Origin: Tenodera sinensis
Lineage: Eukaryota; Arthropoda; Insecta; Mantodea; Mantidae
Length of the DNA stretch: 64,000 bases
Assembly: GCA_030765045.1 (NCBI GenBank)
Contig: CM060962.1
Span: 166,642,694-166,706,693 of the forward strand
Direction: 5' to 3'
The notes beneath the pieces were generated by a model, which saw only the letters and a program-made list of their open reading frames with translations, ran no database searches and was not told the DNA's origin. The position numbers and the translations under genes are program-made. Below are positions 38,792 to 50,488 of the stretch, one piece after another (position 1 is the stretch's first letter; the number at the start of each line of letters is the position of its first letter).

Positions 38792-40317
38792 CACTGCCAC
38801 TCAAAAGTTTCTGGTCACTCAGTGTAGTTAAGTGTAATACAGCCTTAATTTAAAGAAAGAATAGGAAAGTGAATATAAAGAATAAACGTTTTTGGTATGG
38901 TTTACTGTTTCAACAAAATTTAATGCGATTGTAACAATATGATCACAAAATACTGTTCAAAATTTGATAACCTTAGAGAAAGTTTTTTAAATTTTTTTCT
39001 CACTGAAAAAGTGTCCTATCACTGAAATCACTTTCTTCGCTACTCTTGGCATTCTCTCTGTAAGTTTCTGAATTACAGATGCCGGACTGTCATTCCAAGT
39101 GGCTTGTAGTACATTCCACAGTGCATTTTGAAATGTAGGACAAGTTTTCTTTACCTGATGAGCCAGTTCATCCCAAAGTTACTCAATGGGGTTAAGATCT
39201 GGAGAGTGATCTGGCCACTCCATAATTTTCAGTTCTTCTGTCCTCTGCTGATTCTCCAGGTACTTCCTGCATATTTTTGAAGTATGTTTTGGGTCATTGT
39301 CCTGCTGAAATATGAAACCCTGACCTATTTTCCTAATGGGACTGCCTATCTGCGTATCTGCTCAAGATGTTGTGGTAGCCATTTTTGTCAAGTATCCCCT
39401 TAATATTTTGTAGGGCACCTACACCATTGAATACAAAAGAGCTCCATACCATTATAGACCCTCCTCCATGTTTCACTGTTGGGATTACACAGTCTGGATG
39501 TATCTGTTCAGTTGGTGATTGTATTACACAAGTCCAGGGTCTGTTTCCAAAAAGCTCTAATTTGGATTCATCATTCCAAAGTACAGTTTTCCAGTCATCA
39601 GTAATCCAATTTTTGTGTTCCACAGCTCACTGGTCTTTTTTTGTTTGCTCACTTTCCTGAGAAGAGGTTTCCTCACAGCTACTCTCCTGAACAGATTGGC
39701 TGCTGAAGTCTTTCTTGGCAGTACTAACTGATATTTCCTTATTATGACTTAAATTAAATTCAGCTTGAATTTCATCTGCTCTCAGCTTTCTATTTCAGTT
39801 GCTTTTTAGCACTATGCTCATTTTTATTTGTAACTGCAGGTCACCTACTTTTTTTTCTCTCTCTATTTGACCCAGTCTCCCTTAATCTCTGCATGGCATC
39901 AGCAACTGTTGTCCTGGGAATCTTAAGCTTTTTCGATATTTTTCCAATTGAATGACCTTTATTTCAAAGGGCATTCACTGCTGACTGATTTTCTTAATGT
40001 CTGCTTGTGGCCCATATCTTGGAATTAAATACATTTATTTTGCTTAATTCTGTGAAATATTATGAAATTGCTTAAATTTTGAAAATATGTACCTACAATG
40101 TTGGAGTCTATGAATCCCTAAATCATGTAATGATCATGTAATAACTAGAAATGTGCAATTACTCACTCTTTTGCAGACACAGGAATCACTATAGTGTAAC
40201 GAGCTGCTCTTAGATGGACAAAGTGATTCACAAAAATTGAGAATATGCAACTTAACGTGTCAGCAAAATTATTCTCACTCTGCATCTGTGCACAAATGAC
40301 TCAGCTTGAGTGGCATG
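38792..40317 (-). mobile_element. Tc1-like transposon, near full length, transposase with DD38E spacing
   Basis: TA dinucleotides flank a 1,526-bp element with ends CACTGCCACTCAA and (inverted) CATGCCACTCAA. The minus strand encodes a decayed Tc1-type transposase: WKTVLWNDESKLELFGNRP (first Asp, near 39580), KHGGGSIMVW, then QQDNDPKHTSKICRKYLE (second Asp, near 39300) and SPDLNPIE (catalytic Glu, near 39183). An in-frame stop directly follows NPIE, and the C-terminal LWDELAHQVKKT continues to about 39020. Thirty-eight residues separate the second Asp and the Glu, whereas classic Tc1 has 34. Stops and frameshifts make it inactive. Confidence 0.85.
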
Positions 40318-41020
40318 TATAACAATATCAAGGAGTTTCAATGTCTGTTTGCATCACATGTTTATGAACTTGTGATAAGATATACCTGTCTAAGATCTCT
40401 GCTCTGCTGCACAAACTATGTACCAAAAGTTGACAGCACTTCTGCAATATATGTTTTAAGAATGTAAAGTTACACTTAATGTGTTGATACAAAATTAATA
40501 AATGACAAATCTAAATAACTTCTAATTACACTTAAATACTTACTAATTTGTAATGCAGCCTGCATTTAAAATTGTCTTTCTTTCTTCAGAGCCCTAGTGA
40601 TTAACTAGGAAATCTAAAGCATCAACAAGAAAAGAAGAGGAAATGGGCAGTTCTTTAATATATATAAAAAACTAAAAAGGAATTATAGTTATGTTACAAA
40701 GGTGCAAGAATAGTTAATTTTCAATTGCATTTTACAAAATATGCACCAATAACCACAAAAAAGATTCAGGACAGTCAAGAATTTTTAAAAACATTTACAT
40801 GTATTTAGCATGAAAAGAGTATTATTTTATTAATACTTCTTAAGGCTCCATAATTCAAACTGAGACACATCTTATTGTAGGAGTAACTGATAAGGAATCA
40901 TATAAAATAATGAAAGAGTAAAGAGCACTAGGTAGGTATGAGGTACCCAGTATGTATAACTTGAGTTCTTGTTTATGAAGTCAGTTCAGAATAAATAAAT
41001 CTGACACAGACATACATATA
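40318..41020. other. No element recognised
   Basis: AT-rich spacer without coding or repeat signals I can name. Confidence 0.4.
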
Positions 41021-41406
41021 AGAGGCGTTGAGCGCAACAGTGGCCCAATCACTAAATGTACATAATGGAGATAATGGAGTATAAAAAATATCTGTGATTT
41101 GAAAGTCTTATGTTGACTTTAATAACTAAGCAAGAGTCATGATATTTGGAAATTTTAATCAATATAGCACCGACATTGTGATACATAGTTACAATCATGC
41201 AGGAAGGTTGGGCCACTGTTTCTATCCAGGAAGCCAGATTCATTTCCATGCAATAACACACTTCTCATGCCATCTGTCGGTGGTTGTAGAAATGTGGTAT
41301 AGGCCACTACTGCTCTCCTAGATTTTGATATGGGGAACATGTCTGTGCTAATAACTCAGTTTCTGAATTTTTGTGGGTTGGGCCACTGTTGCACTCAATG
41401 TCTCAT
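41021..41406. mobile_element. MITE with 27-bp inverted ends and an internal third copy
   Basis: GAGGCGTTGAGCGCAACAGT continues ggcccaa at 41022-41048. It is inverted at 41378-41404 (ttgggccactgttgcactca, then atgtctc), with three mismatches. A further partial copy, gttgggccactgttt, occurs near 41206. TA-containing flanks suggest a Tc1/mariner-type MITE. No coding capacity. Confidence 0.65.
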
Positions 41407-41717
41407 ATACAGTGTTGATTGTTTAACTACAGATTTACATCACCAAAGGAAAAAGCATGACATATATGTGTATGCTCAATAAAGACTGAACCAAACCTAC
41501 ACTTTTAATTTTGCTACATCAACAACAATATCAGCATAGCTCTACACTCCATAGAAGAATGGGCAAAAAAGAACAACATGGAAATAAACACACAAAAACA
41601 AACTACTAATTCTTCACAATGCAGCACAAACAACAAATTCAATCTTAGAATCAATAACAACCAATTACAACAAATAAGACCACAAAATACCTGGCAATCT
41701 CATTAGACAACAAACTA

Positions 41718-43050
41718 TGAGAGGTATCTCAAAAGTATGCTACACTGTTTGTTTTAAAAAATAACAAAACATTTAAATATTTTAAAAAGGGGTATATTTT
41801 GAAAGCTGCATTCAGTACCTATTTTGCTATAAAATTTCCTTGAACCTCAATACATTTTTGGTACCATGATAACAGTTTTTTTAGCCCAGTGTCAAACTAC
41901 TCTCCTGCCAAACTGGCTAGCCATCTTTCCACTTCTTGTTTTAGCTCCTCATCATTTATGAAGCACCTTTGCCTGAGATGTTGCTGCACCTCCAGAGAAA
42001 GATAGTAATCACTTGGTGCAAGGTTAGGTGAACAAGGTGCATGTCTGAAGACATCCCATTGAAACTGCTCAAACAGAGCCTGAGTTTCATGAGTAGCATG
42101 CGGGCGAGCATTATCGTGGAACAGAAAAACTGTTTTGCTCAAGTTTCTCCTCCTTTTGTTTTGTATGGCTCTTTTGAGTTTTCTCAGCACCTCACAATAA
42201 CAAGCAGTTGTCATTGTGAGACAGGTAATCAATTAACAGTATTCCCTTTGAATCCCAGAATATCATTGCCATGAACTTGCCAGCCGATGCAACAACCTTT
42301 GCCGTGTTTAGTGTTGTCTCATCCATTTGTTTCCACACCATACTCTGTTGTTTGGATTTGGGTATCCAGTGATGGATCTGTGTCTCAACCCCGGTCACTA
42401 TTTGCTTGAATAAACCATCCCCCTCATCCTCAAAAAATTGCAAAAATTGCAATGTGGCATCAACTCTTTACTCCTTGTGTTGTTCTGAAAGCACGCAAGG
42501 AACCCATCTTGCACACGCCTTCAATAGACACAGAACCTCAGAAATCATCCTGTTAAGTGATGTACGGCTTATTTTGATATAAGGAGGAAGTTCAAAACTG
42601 CATCAAGTGTAAGGTGCTGATCAGTGTCTATGACTCCTCGAACCTCGTCAACAACATCCGGAGTGTGGGAAGTGCAGGGTTGGCCACTTCAGTGTTCCTT
42701 GTGTAATGTTTTTCTCCCTTCAATGAACAATTGGCACCAACGAGAAACCATTGGTCTTGACATAATGTCTTTACCATGAACACTGCACAACTTGCGATGA
42801 ATTTCAGTTGCATATTTATTTTTTCCCATCAAAAAACTGATTACAGCATGAACTTCACAATCGGCGGTAGGAATGAGTGGAGTCTCCATTATTACTGCTG
42901 TTTTAATGTCCAAGCAGTAAACCTAGGTGCCTAGGAATTTTACAGTGCTGCTACTACACCCATACATATATTCCCTGGGACTTTCAGACTTTTCCCGCCT
43001 ACCACACAGGTTTAAAAAAATAGTATAACTTACTTTTGAGATGCCCCTCA
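41718..43050 (-). mobile_element. Mariner (DD34D) transposon, near full length, broken transposase
   Basis: TA dinucleotides at 41716-41717 and 43051-43052 flank a 1,333-bp element. Its ends are TGAGAGGTATCTCAAAAGTA and (inverted) TGAGGGGCATCTCAAAAGTA. The minus strand encodes the HTH region (CEVHAVISFLMGKNKYATEI, 42689-42880). The catalytic core follows: AMIFWDSKGILLIDYL (first Asp), FLFHDNARPHATHETQ (second Asp) and CSPNLAPSDYYLS (third Asp), with 34 residues between the last two. The frames at 42689-42913, 42192-42452 and 41897-42232 show at least two frameshifts. It sits inside the LINE at 41510-45648. Confidence 0.9.
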
Positions 43051-44644
43051 TACAATGGTCTAAACATGTAGATGAAAAGTAGAGAAAGCAAAACCAAAGA
43101 CTACCACACCTGAAACAGCTGCCAGAAACAAAATGGGGAAGCACTCAGGACACACTCAACGAAACTTAAAAATCATATATCATACCAATAATAACTTCTG
43201 GTTGTGAAGTAATAATTACAGCAAACAAACCCCAGCTCAACAGACCAGATAATATACAGAGCAAAGCATTACGGCTCATAACAGGAGGAGTGAAGGCAGG
43301 CTCCATCAAAGCACTATAAATCTATACCAACAACCCCCCAATACCAGAAGAAATATGAAAACAAGCAGCCAACACCTATTTCCAAATAGAATCATTGAAA
43401 GATAAAACATGGACCAAAAATAGATCTGCGATACAACCACTAAAATTACAACAAAGCCAGGTAAAAGAACTAACCAAATACATAAAAGATCTCAATATAC
43501 CACTACAGCAATGCCTTCAACAAACCCGCTATGTTACCAAGAATATAATGTAAATCTAAGCCTAGAAGAAAACGTTAGCAAACAAGAAGACTCAAAAGAA
43601 AAACAAACAAATCACCCTGGAAACTATAAACATAAGATATCCACCAGAAGAATGGTTGAGAATTGTACACAGATGGATCCCTAATGCAGGAAGCAACAGG
43701 GGCAGGGCCAGAAGTGTACTCAGAACTGTTTAGCCACTATATATCAGTGGGCCAAAATCAGACTGCATGCGAAGGTGAACTCCAGTCAACTTTTTGTGCC
43801 CTAACTCAACTCATTTACTGGCCAAAGGCACCACAAAAGCAGTTCTTTTAATAGACTCATAAGCAGCAATGGAAGCAGTCACGTCAAACTCAAAACCTTA
43901 GTAAAAAACCACAATTGAAATAAGAAAAGCACTAGGTGTACTGAATAACCTATATAAAACTATCAGCTTTCAATGGATACCTTCAGATGTGGGAATCCAA
44001 GGGAATGAAATAGCCAGCCGCGGCTCCTCAGGGTAGGCAGGGTAGGCATTGCCTACCCTATTGTAATACATCAACAAATAATGTTTAACTATGATTCTGC
44101 ATTTTATCATTTGAAGCGTCATTTTCCCCTAAATTGCAGTTCAAGAAAAGTTTTCTCGGTTATAATGACCAGCGCATGGTCAAATCCTTTAATCTCAATT
44201 CCGATTCATCAAAACTGCGCTGCGTGTTTGAAACGTGCGGCAGAAATGATACGCATGGAACCTGGGTAGTGGAGAGCAGGCTAGCTTAACCTCTGCCTGC
44301 CCGGCCCCATTTCCTCAGTATGAGGCCCTTGAATAGGGATAAGGAAACATTCGGCCTGTATATGCACTCCGAGCATGCGTAGACGCGTCTGCCAGCAGTC
44401 CGAACACTTGCCGGCCCAAATCCGAATTTATGCAACATTTTCCGAACAGCCATACTCCACGAATGAAGATCTCAGAGACCCGAACGTGTCGTTATCACTC
44501 TGTAATACCAGTATGACCGACTTAATTAGTGAACTATTACAAATTTTGCTTTCGCGGCGCACTGACAATGAAAAGAGGAGTGTTTTAGCTATTTAACACA
44601 AAGCTGCAGTCAGACAATTTTTCAATTTCTTAATCTATTTTAGT

Positions 44645-44916
44645 CATAGGCGTCGCGAAACGGGGGCAAGGGGGGCCACGGCCCCCCTTGGAAGTTGGTA
44701 AACTTAATGTGCAGTCAGTTACTGACTTTTAAACTATTATTTTAATTTTGATGTAAAGAACAATTTTTGTTTAGCACAAAATAATACGGTTATCTGCAAC
44801 AAATACTATAAATTTTGACAGTAAAATAATGATTTAATATTATATGATTGCAAATTTCCAACATGTGGGCCGCCCCCCCCCCCCCCCCCCTGGAAAAAGG
44901 TCTGCCGACACTCGTG
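44645..44916 (+). mobile_element. hAT-type MITE, copy 2, nested in the larger hAT element
   Basis: The exact 8-bp duplication ATTTTAGT occurs at 44637-44644 and 44917-44924. The ends CATAGGCGTCGCGA and, inverted, CACGAGTGTCGGCA agree at about 9 of 14. The interior matches the copies at 34293-34550 (inverted) and 62852-63241. It carries poly-C at 44873-44890 near its right end. Confidence 0.85.
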
Positions 44917-45043
44917 ATTTTAGTTTTGGCGGTAATTCGTCCGTAAGTCACGCTCATTCACTCTGCTCTTATTAAACAACCAAACAATATATTGTTTGCG
45001 TTATCCACAATGACTTCGCCCCCTATATTTCGGATAAATGGGG

Positions 45044-45142
<99 letters not shown>

Positions 45143-45172
45143 GTTATTATTGTTATTGTTGTTGTTGTTACT
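45044..45172. repeat. (TTA)n microsatellite
   Basis: About 105 bp of nearly pure TTA, ending in mixed GTT/GTTA units, inside the hAT element. Poly-Tyr frames here are artefacts. Confidence 0.97.
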
Positions 45173-45648
45173 ATTACACTTTGCCTACCCTAAAATTTTG
45201 ACTGCGAGCCGCCACTGGAAATAGCAGACCTGGCAAAAAGGGGTACCAACCTCCATCACAAAACCAAAACCACAACAAAAAATGAAGCAAAAAGAATCCT
45301 CAAACAAAAATGGAAACATGAATATGATAGTTCCTGAACACAGGCTCTCAGAGGAAAAACATGGGATAACATACATAAAAACTGGACAGCCAAAAGCAAA
45401 AAACCAAGAAAGAAGGCAGTAGTTCTATTTCGGCTCAACACCAGATATGATTCCCTGGCCCAACATATTCACAGAATAGGAATCCTGAACTCACACAGCT
45501 GCATACTCTGCAATAGCACAGACCCCATGGGTGGGCACCACCCCCTACTCTGCAAGAAACTAGAAAAACCATACAAGAAAGAAACCTTATTTTACATCTT
45601 TAATGGGATGCCAGATTTCAAATGGGCTAGAGGACCCAATGGAAGACC

Positions 45649-45868
45649 AGGAGGAGGAGGAGGAGGAAGAGGAGGAAGAGGAAGATGAGGAAGATGAGGA
45701 AGAAGAGGAAGAGGAGGAAGAGAAGGAAGAGGAAGAGAAAGAAGAGAAAGAAGAGAAAGAGAAAGAGGAAGAGGAAGAGGAAGAGGAAGAAGAAGAAGAA
45801 GAAGAAGAAGAAGAAGAAGAAGAAGAAGAAGAAGAAGGAGGAGGAGGAGGAGGAGGAGGAGGAGGAGA
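45649..45868. repeat. Purine tract (GAGGAA/GAA)n
   Basis: About 220 bases of almost pure GA-rich repeat lie directly at the 3' end of the LINE fragment. They give long Glu and Lys frames in two registers that are not genes. The tract could form triplex DNA. Confidence 0.95.
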
Positions 45869-46225
45869 TCTTAGAAATAAAATCTAATTTCTCTCTTCAG
45901 GAGAAACGTGTTTCATCACAGCTTTTGTTTTGGGAAGAGAAAGGTAGACATGTTAACATGAATCTCTTTTCATATGCAATCATGAGTAAATCTTATACTA
46001 TCTTTATATTTCCCTTGCATAATTCACTTTAGTGAAGTTATTTACTAAAACAGATCAAGAAGGGATGATGCAGTTCTAAATATGGCCTTAGGTACTCTTA
46101 GTATGTCTTAATGTTCCAACAATTTTGTCAAAAGCTTCTGACAAAACATTACATTTCTATTCAAGTGCTCACCACAATGGCAAAAATGTAAAAAACTGCT
46201 TGTATATTATGTAATATTACAAGTA
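45869..46225. other. No element recognised
   Basis: AT-rich spacer. Confidence 0.4.
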
Positions 46226-46788
46226 CCTGGGCGACTGAGCTTCGCTCAGCTATTCTTTTCTTTTCCTTTTTTTTTTAATCATGCTTTTTTGGGAGAAGAA
46301 ACTTATGTAGATAAACTTGAAAAGCAAAATGTTAACTAAATATAAATTTTCATCCTAATTGTTGGAGCCGTTTCCGTGATGAGACTTTTAATATCCTGGC
46401 TTGTTTGTTCAAATTGGCCCATTAACAGAGAAATTATGGCCAAAATAAGGTTTTGACTAATTGTGACTGTTACACATAGACTATGATAGCTAAGTCAACT
46501 TTCTTTAGGTTTTCTGAAAGAGCTTGACAATATCTTTAATATCCTGGCTAGTTTGTTGAAATTGGCCCATTAACAGAGAAATTATGGCCAAAATAAGGTT
46601 TAGAGTAATTGTGACTGTTACGCATTAAATCGTGCTTTTTCAGGAATGGCATCTATATAGATCAACTTACTAAGCAAAACCCTGTCTGAATACAAAATTT
46701 GATCGAAATTATTAGAGCCATTTCCAAGTTGTGAGGAATATATTTATATACAAGGATTGCTCGTTTAAATATATAAGATATAAGAAGG
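46226..46788 (+). repeat. Unclassified repeat with an internal ~88-bp direct duplication
   Basis: The unit begins acctgggcgactgagcttcg, with a gagc..gctc hairpin, and ends tttaaatatataagata. Two copies of an 88-bp block (aatatcctggct..tgactgttac) lie at 46390-46477 and 46539-46626. They differ by only a few substitutions and have a 149-bp offset. There is no coding frame. Phrases such as ttagagccatttccaag resemble the ~0.85-kb family, but no alignment end-to-end is apparent. Confidence 0.55.
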
Positions 46789-47150
46789 TACTCTAAACAA
46801 TCTTTTCTCTGTAATTACATTCTCATTAAAGTAGGGCAGTGTAACCATGTTGAACAAAACAGTATTAACCTTTACTTCACTGTACTACTTGGCAAAGCCA
46901 TGAGACATATCAGAAAGACCGTGAAACGGCTGAGTTGTTTAAACAAGATTATTAGACAAACACAACTGAACAGTGTGTACACACTCCATTCAGATGCAAT
47001 TATATCTTCAGGACAGCAACGTCTCATACATTGGCAGGTATGAGAGATCATCTTTTTGTGTTTTATCACTAACTATATGCCAAGTTACTATTATTTCGCT
47101 CTTCTAATAAATGAGATAAGAAACGATAGCAGTGCTCAACTACCAGGTCA
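46789..47150. other. No element recognised
   Basis: AT-rich spacer without recognised features. Confidence 0.4.
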
Positions 47151-47759
47151 ATACGCCTCGTCGCTTTGCCAAGTAGTATAATGCTGCATACTCTCATGAT
47201 CCTGTTGTGTACAGCCCGGTAAATGAAAATTTTCCGATGCTGTTAGTGTCTTTTGGTGTGTTACTTTATTTAATGTTGGCATAATCTTTTCTCCAGTCAT
47301 GTTCCACACCAGTTCTGGCTGTGCCAATCTTTTATTGGTTTGTATCAAAGTCCAATAACACAAGCAATGACCGATGAACAAGGGGCATGCCCAAGGTGCA
47401 TAACGCAAGGGGAGGGGTAAGGAGGAATTTAACCCGAGTGCAATGATTGTCACCATTATCTCCTGGCTGTGTCCGTCACTCATTGGTTTGATATCATAAC
47501 TCTGGGATTCGGTTTCAGGAACCAGGGAGAAGGACTTGGAGTGGGTCGCATGAAACAGCTTTGTTGAATATATTGTCCTCTACACTATGCATGCCTTTTG
47601 AAGTGAGCAAACGATATGGATAACAAGCCAAAAGTAATTGCGCTTCTTGAACAACAATATAATCCTGCAAGGGCTGTGGAGCTATATGGAGTGAACTGCC
47701 TGAAACTGGTAGAAGAAATACCAAGAATGAGGATACTGAACATGTGGATTAATTATTAG
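47151..47759 (+). other. Composition-shifted block with CCAAT-type motifs and a short ORF
   Basis: This block is less AT-rich than its flanks. It holds three CCAAT/ATTGG motifs (near 47335, 47350 and 47483). A plus-strand ORF at 47616-47759 (47 residues) starts MDNKPKVIALLEQQYNPARA and ends LNMWINY. I do not recognise the protein. The layout could be a promoter with a first exon of a nested gene, or a decayed mobile element. A long minus frame at 47148-47483 overlaps the CCAAT-rich part and has no domain signature. Confidence 0.25.
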
Positions 47760-48969
47760 ACCATTATTGTCTTGTGTTTTCCCCTTATGTTTGTCTATGT
47801 GACCCAAATATGCTTTTGTATGCTTGGTATATTTTGTGTAGATAGAGCTTAAGTTACAGCTTTAAATTATTTTGTAATGAAATTACATGATTCAAAATAA
47901 ATATGCGCAATGTGGAGTTCAAGTTAATACACATATAAATCTGTCTCAACCCCCATTCCCTTCCCAAGAAAGCTACACAAACCTGAGAAAGTTCATTATT
48001 TGAAAAGGATTGGCAATCTGTCGTTTGCTCATATCCTCAATAAACACTGATGAAATAATCGAAGTCCAATGAGATACATTCTGAATTATATGTTTAAATG
48101 TATCTTAAACTGTCCGGGCTTCTGGTCAGCCTCCACCATCGCGAAACAGCACGCTTTCCTATTGTTGACAGGTGTTTGAACTGGGGATGTGGTGCTATTC
48201 ACTACCAACCTAAACAGTTGTTCCTCATATCGGAAAGCTTCTGTGCACCGGACTCTACACAGCATGTGAAATCATTAAAAGTTGGTGGGGGGAAAGCATT
48301 TTGGTGGTACGCATTTTGCTGTTTGCCTCGTTATATAAACGGGCCCCTGAGATATTTTTTTTTGGGGGGGGGGGTGAAGTTCTGGGTATAAAATCATTGG
48401 TGGGGGGAAATCCAGCCCATCCCCCCCCCCCCCCCACCCTGGGATTTTGCTCCCTGTGTGTACAACAAGGTGGAAAGGACTCAACCTGTAATGTGTTTGA
48501 TGCTACATATGTGCAAATAAGTTTTGCAACACTAACTGTAGCAGTGCTAACTTCTTGACAATAAATCAAGTAAAAGATTACCAGCAGTTTATTAAATCTA
48601 TGTGTTACAGGATTAATATTATTGTATAGCAGCATAGTGGTTATGCTTCACGGTTTCTTTCTTAAGCACTGCAAAACAATGTGCAATAATAGGCCTTTTG
48701 CTACTTCTTAAAGTTTACCTTCATTATGTTTTATGAAGGAAAAGACTATTCCATGGTCACAAGCTGACAACTTTTAAACTGCATACAAGTATTCTGGGTT
48801 TTAGAGGTATGCAAGATTAGGTGTAAGAAATAGTCTTTATATCAGAAGGACTGCAGAGTAAATAACATTTGAATCAGAATTTACCTAGACATCCACTATG
48901 TTAGGAGAGAGCTGTATTCAATACTAAATCCAGCCTAATAAAGCCACTTAACATCAACACCGCTAATGT
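47760..48969. other. No gene; contains an opposed G-run and C-run pair
   Basis: G11 at 48364-48374 and C15 at 48421-48435 lie 46 bases apart and could pair as a hairpin. The rest is unremarkable AT-rich DNA. Frames across the runs are artefacts. Confidence 0.5.
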
Positions 48970-49868
48970 AAAAAATCTGAGGGGTTGCACTCACATGACT
49001 TTCTCTACTCTTGAACTAACCATTCTTACAAACTCTTATTCCTATATCTTCTTTCTTGTTGGTTGAGATAAACATTTGTACAAATTATCTTATTGTTTAT
49101 TTCCTTGTAGGTGCAAGGGGAATGTTAGAATACAGTAGGCTTTGTGCGATAGTCAAATGTTTGAGATTCTGTTGTCTTTGCACACTTAGCATATAAAAAA
49201 ATGAACAGCGATGACCCATTTCATGAAAGTTCTAAGTTTTCCGAAACTCACACACATAACAAGGAATATCTGTGAAATGGTTCACCTACAGGAAAATTTA
49301 TTGAGACATAAATTGTGTATTTTAGCAAGATCTACATTTTTTGTATAGTATGATTTGGTCTATCACTAACAGTTTACCAGTTATGGAAAATTCATCCAGA
49401 GTAAATACGACTACAGGGGCAATAGCCAGAAAATTCAAGATATACATTTCATTTGTCATAAAAATATCTCAAACATATGACATTTTAATCAAAATCGTTA
49501 GAGCCATTTTCAAGAAAATCAAAATTTTCGAAAAATCTTCCATGTAAAGGGTAGTTTAGGGTGGGGCTATTTTCTTCAAAATCTTCATGTCACATCCTTG
49601 AAAGACATTAAACTTAAATACCAACTTTGGTTTTTAACCGACTTTTCGTTTTTGAGTTATGCTGTCCACAGACTGACAGACTGACACACACACAGACTGA
49701 CACACACACAGACTGACCACACACACAGACACACACACAGACCTTTTTCTAAAAATGCTTTTTTTGGATTCAGGGGGCCACAAAACATGTATTTCCGGTG
49801 AAATCTCGACATCGAATTTTTGGGTGGAATACAATACTTCCCCTACTTACCAGTAGAGAAAGTAAAAA
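48970..49868 (-). mobile_element. ~0.85-kb abundant repeat, copy F
   Basis: It is a full-length minus-strand copy. The TTTTTACTTTCTCTACTGG start lies near 49850-49868 with hairpin ctact-tacc-agtag, and the CAGATTTTTT end lies near 48970. The core holds acacacacagactgac units at 49683-49742. It is collinear with the other copies. Confidence 0.85.
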
Positions 49869-50437
49869 TAGCAATAACATTAAAAAATAGATCTATTTAG
49901 TTTTCTTACTCAGAGAGCTTTGGTCTGGAACCAATCAGACAGTTCTCTGCAGTCATATGTTTACAACTGCTACTAGTGTTTGTGTACTTCAAGTGGCTTT
50001 CTTATTTCAGCAGCACTATGTAGAAAACAATTTATTGTTTTTTTTAGCCAATCCTCCACACCTTACAATATTTTTCAGTAGACAGAGGCAGAGGTGTGTT
50101 AGCAGACTGAGGACAGACCAATGTGTGTCATGCATGTACCTGTTCTTGTTAGGGCTTAACCACTATAATGAAGGGGGTGTGGGGTTTGCAGAGTGGCACA
50201 TGTAATTGAGGTTGGGGTAGTGACAGGAGGTAGTAAGATTTGCTCCTCAACAGTTGCAGGTCAGGGTGCAACTGTCATTGTGCACTGCTGGTGTAAAGAC
50301 TGAATCCAAGTAATAATGGGGGTTGACTTTAAATTTTGAAGTCCAAGCATCTCTTGGTAGGACTATATGGCAGCTCAGCTTTTGCTGCTGGTAGAGAAGC
50401 TTGTGGCCTTAAATATCACGTGGCCTGATTAAGCCAT
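49869..50437. other. No element recognised
   Basis: Mixed-composition DNA upstream of the candidate promoter at 50438. Confidence 0.35.
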
Positions 50438-50488
50438 GACGTCATATTAGTGGTATATTATTCAGTTTATAATAGATGCAGATCAGTT
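50438..50488 (+). promoter_or_regulatory. Possible core promoter of the P-like transposase gene
   Basis: A CRE-type palindrome TGACGTCA (50438-50445), a TATA-like tatatta (50454-50460) and an insect-type initiator TCAGTT (50483-50488) are spaced so that the TATA box is about 31 bp from the initiator A. They lie about 230-260 bp upstream of the THAP coding sequence. The spacing is right, but each motif is short and this is inference only. Confidence 0.3.

Larger units (their letters stand above)
44015..45217. mobile_element. Non-autonomous hAT element inserted in LINE RNase H sequence
   Basis: The exact 8-bp duplication GAAATAGC occurs at 44007-44014 and 45218-45225. The ends are CAGCCGCGGCTC and, inverted, CAGTGGCGGCTC, and both are followed inward by gggtaggca motifs. 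The 1,203-bp element has no hAT transposase. It contains a smaller MITE (44645-44916), an 18-base C run and a TTA microsatellite. Its target lies within the GNEIAD codons of the host LINE. Confidence 0.9.
41510..45648 (+). pseudogene. RNase H-bearing LINE ORF2 fragment, interrupted by mariner and hAT insertions
   Basis: Removing 41718-43050 and 44015-45217 leaves a collinear LINE ORF2 3' part. The RT end has SIEEWAKKNNMEIN and KYLAISLDNKL; after the mariner come TWSKHVD, IIPIITSGCEVII and QSKALRLITGGVKAGSIKAL. The RNase H domain follows: YTDGSLMQEATGAG near 43663, ACEGELQST, AVLLIDS, then FQWIPSDVGIQGNEIA. After the hAT it resumes with ADLAKKGTNL. A C-terminal tail has FRLNTRYDSLAQHIHRIGIL and a CILC..H....C zinc-finger-like motif near 45510. 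Stops and shifts are numerous. It ends at the purine array at 45649. Confidence 0.8.

Noticed and set aside
44992..45201. Poly-Tyr frame
   Set aside because: It is a TTA microsatellite inside a hAT element.
45603..46032. Glu-rich and Lys-rich frames
   Set aside because: They are products of the GAGGAA purine tract beside the LINE fragment.
47148..47483. 111-codon minus-strand gene
   Set aside because: It has no domain, overlaps CCAAT-type motifs, and its length is within chance for this composition.
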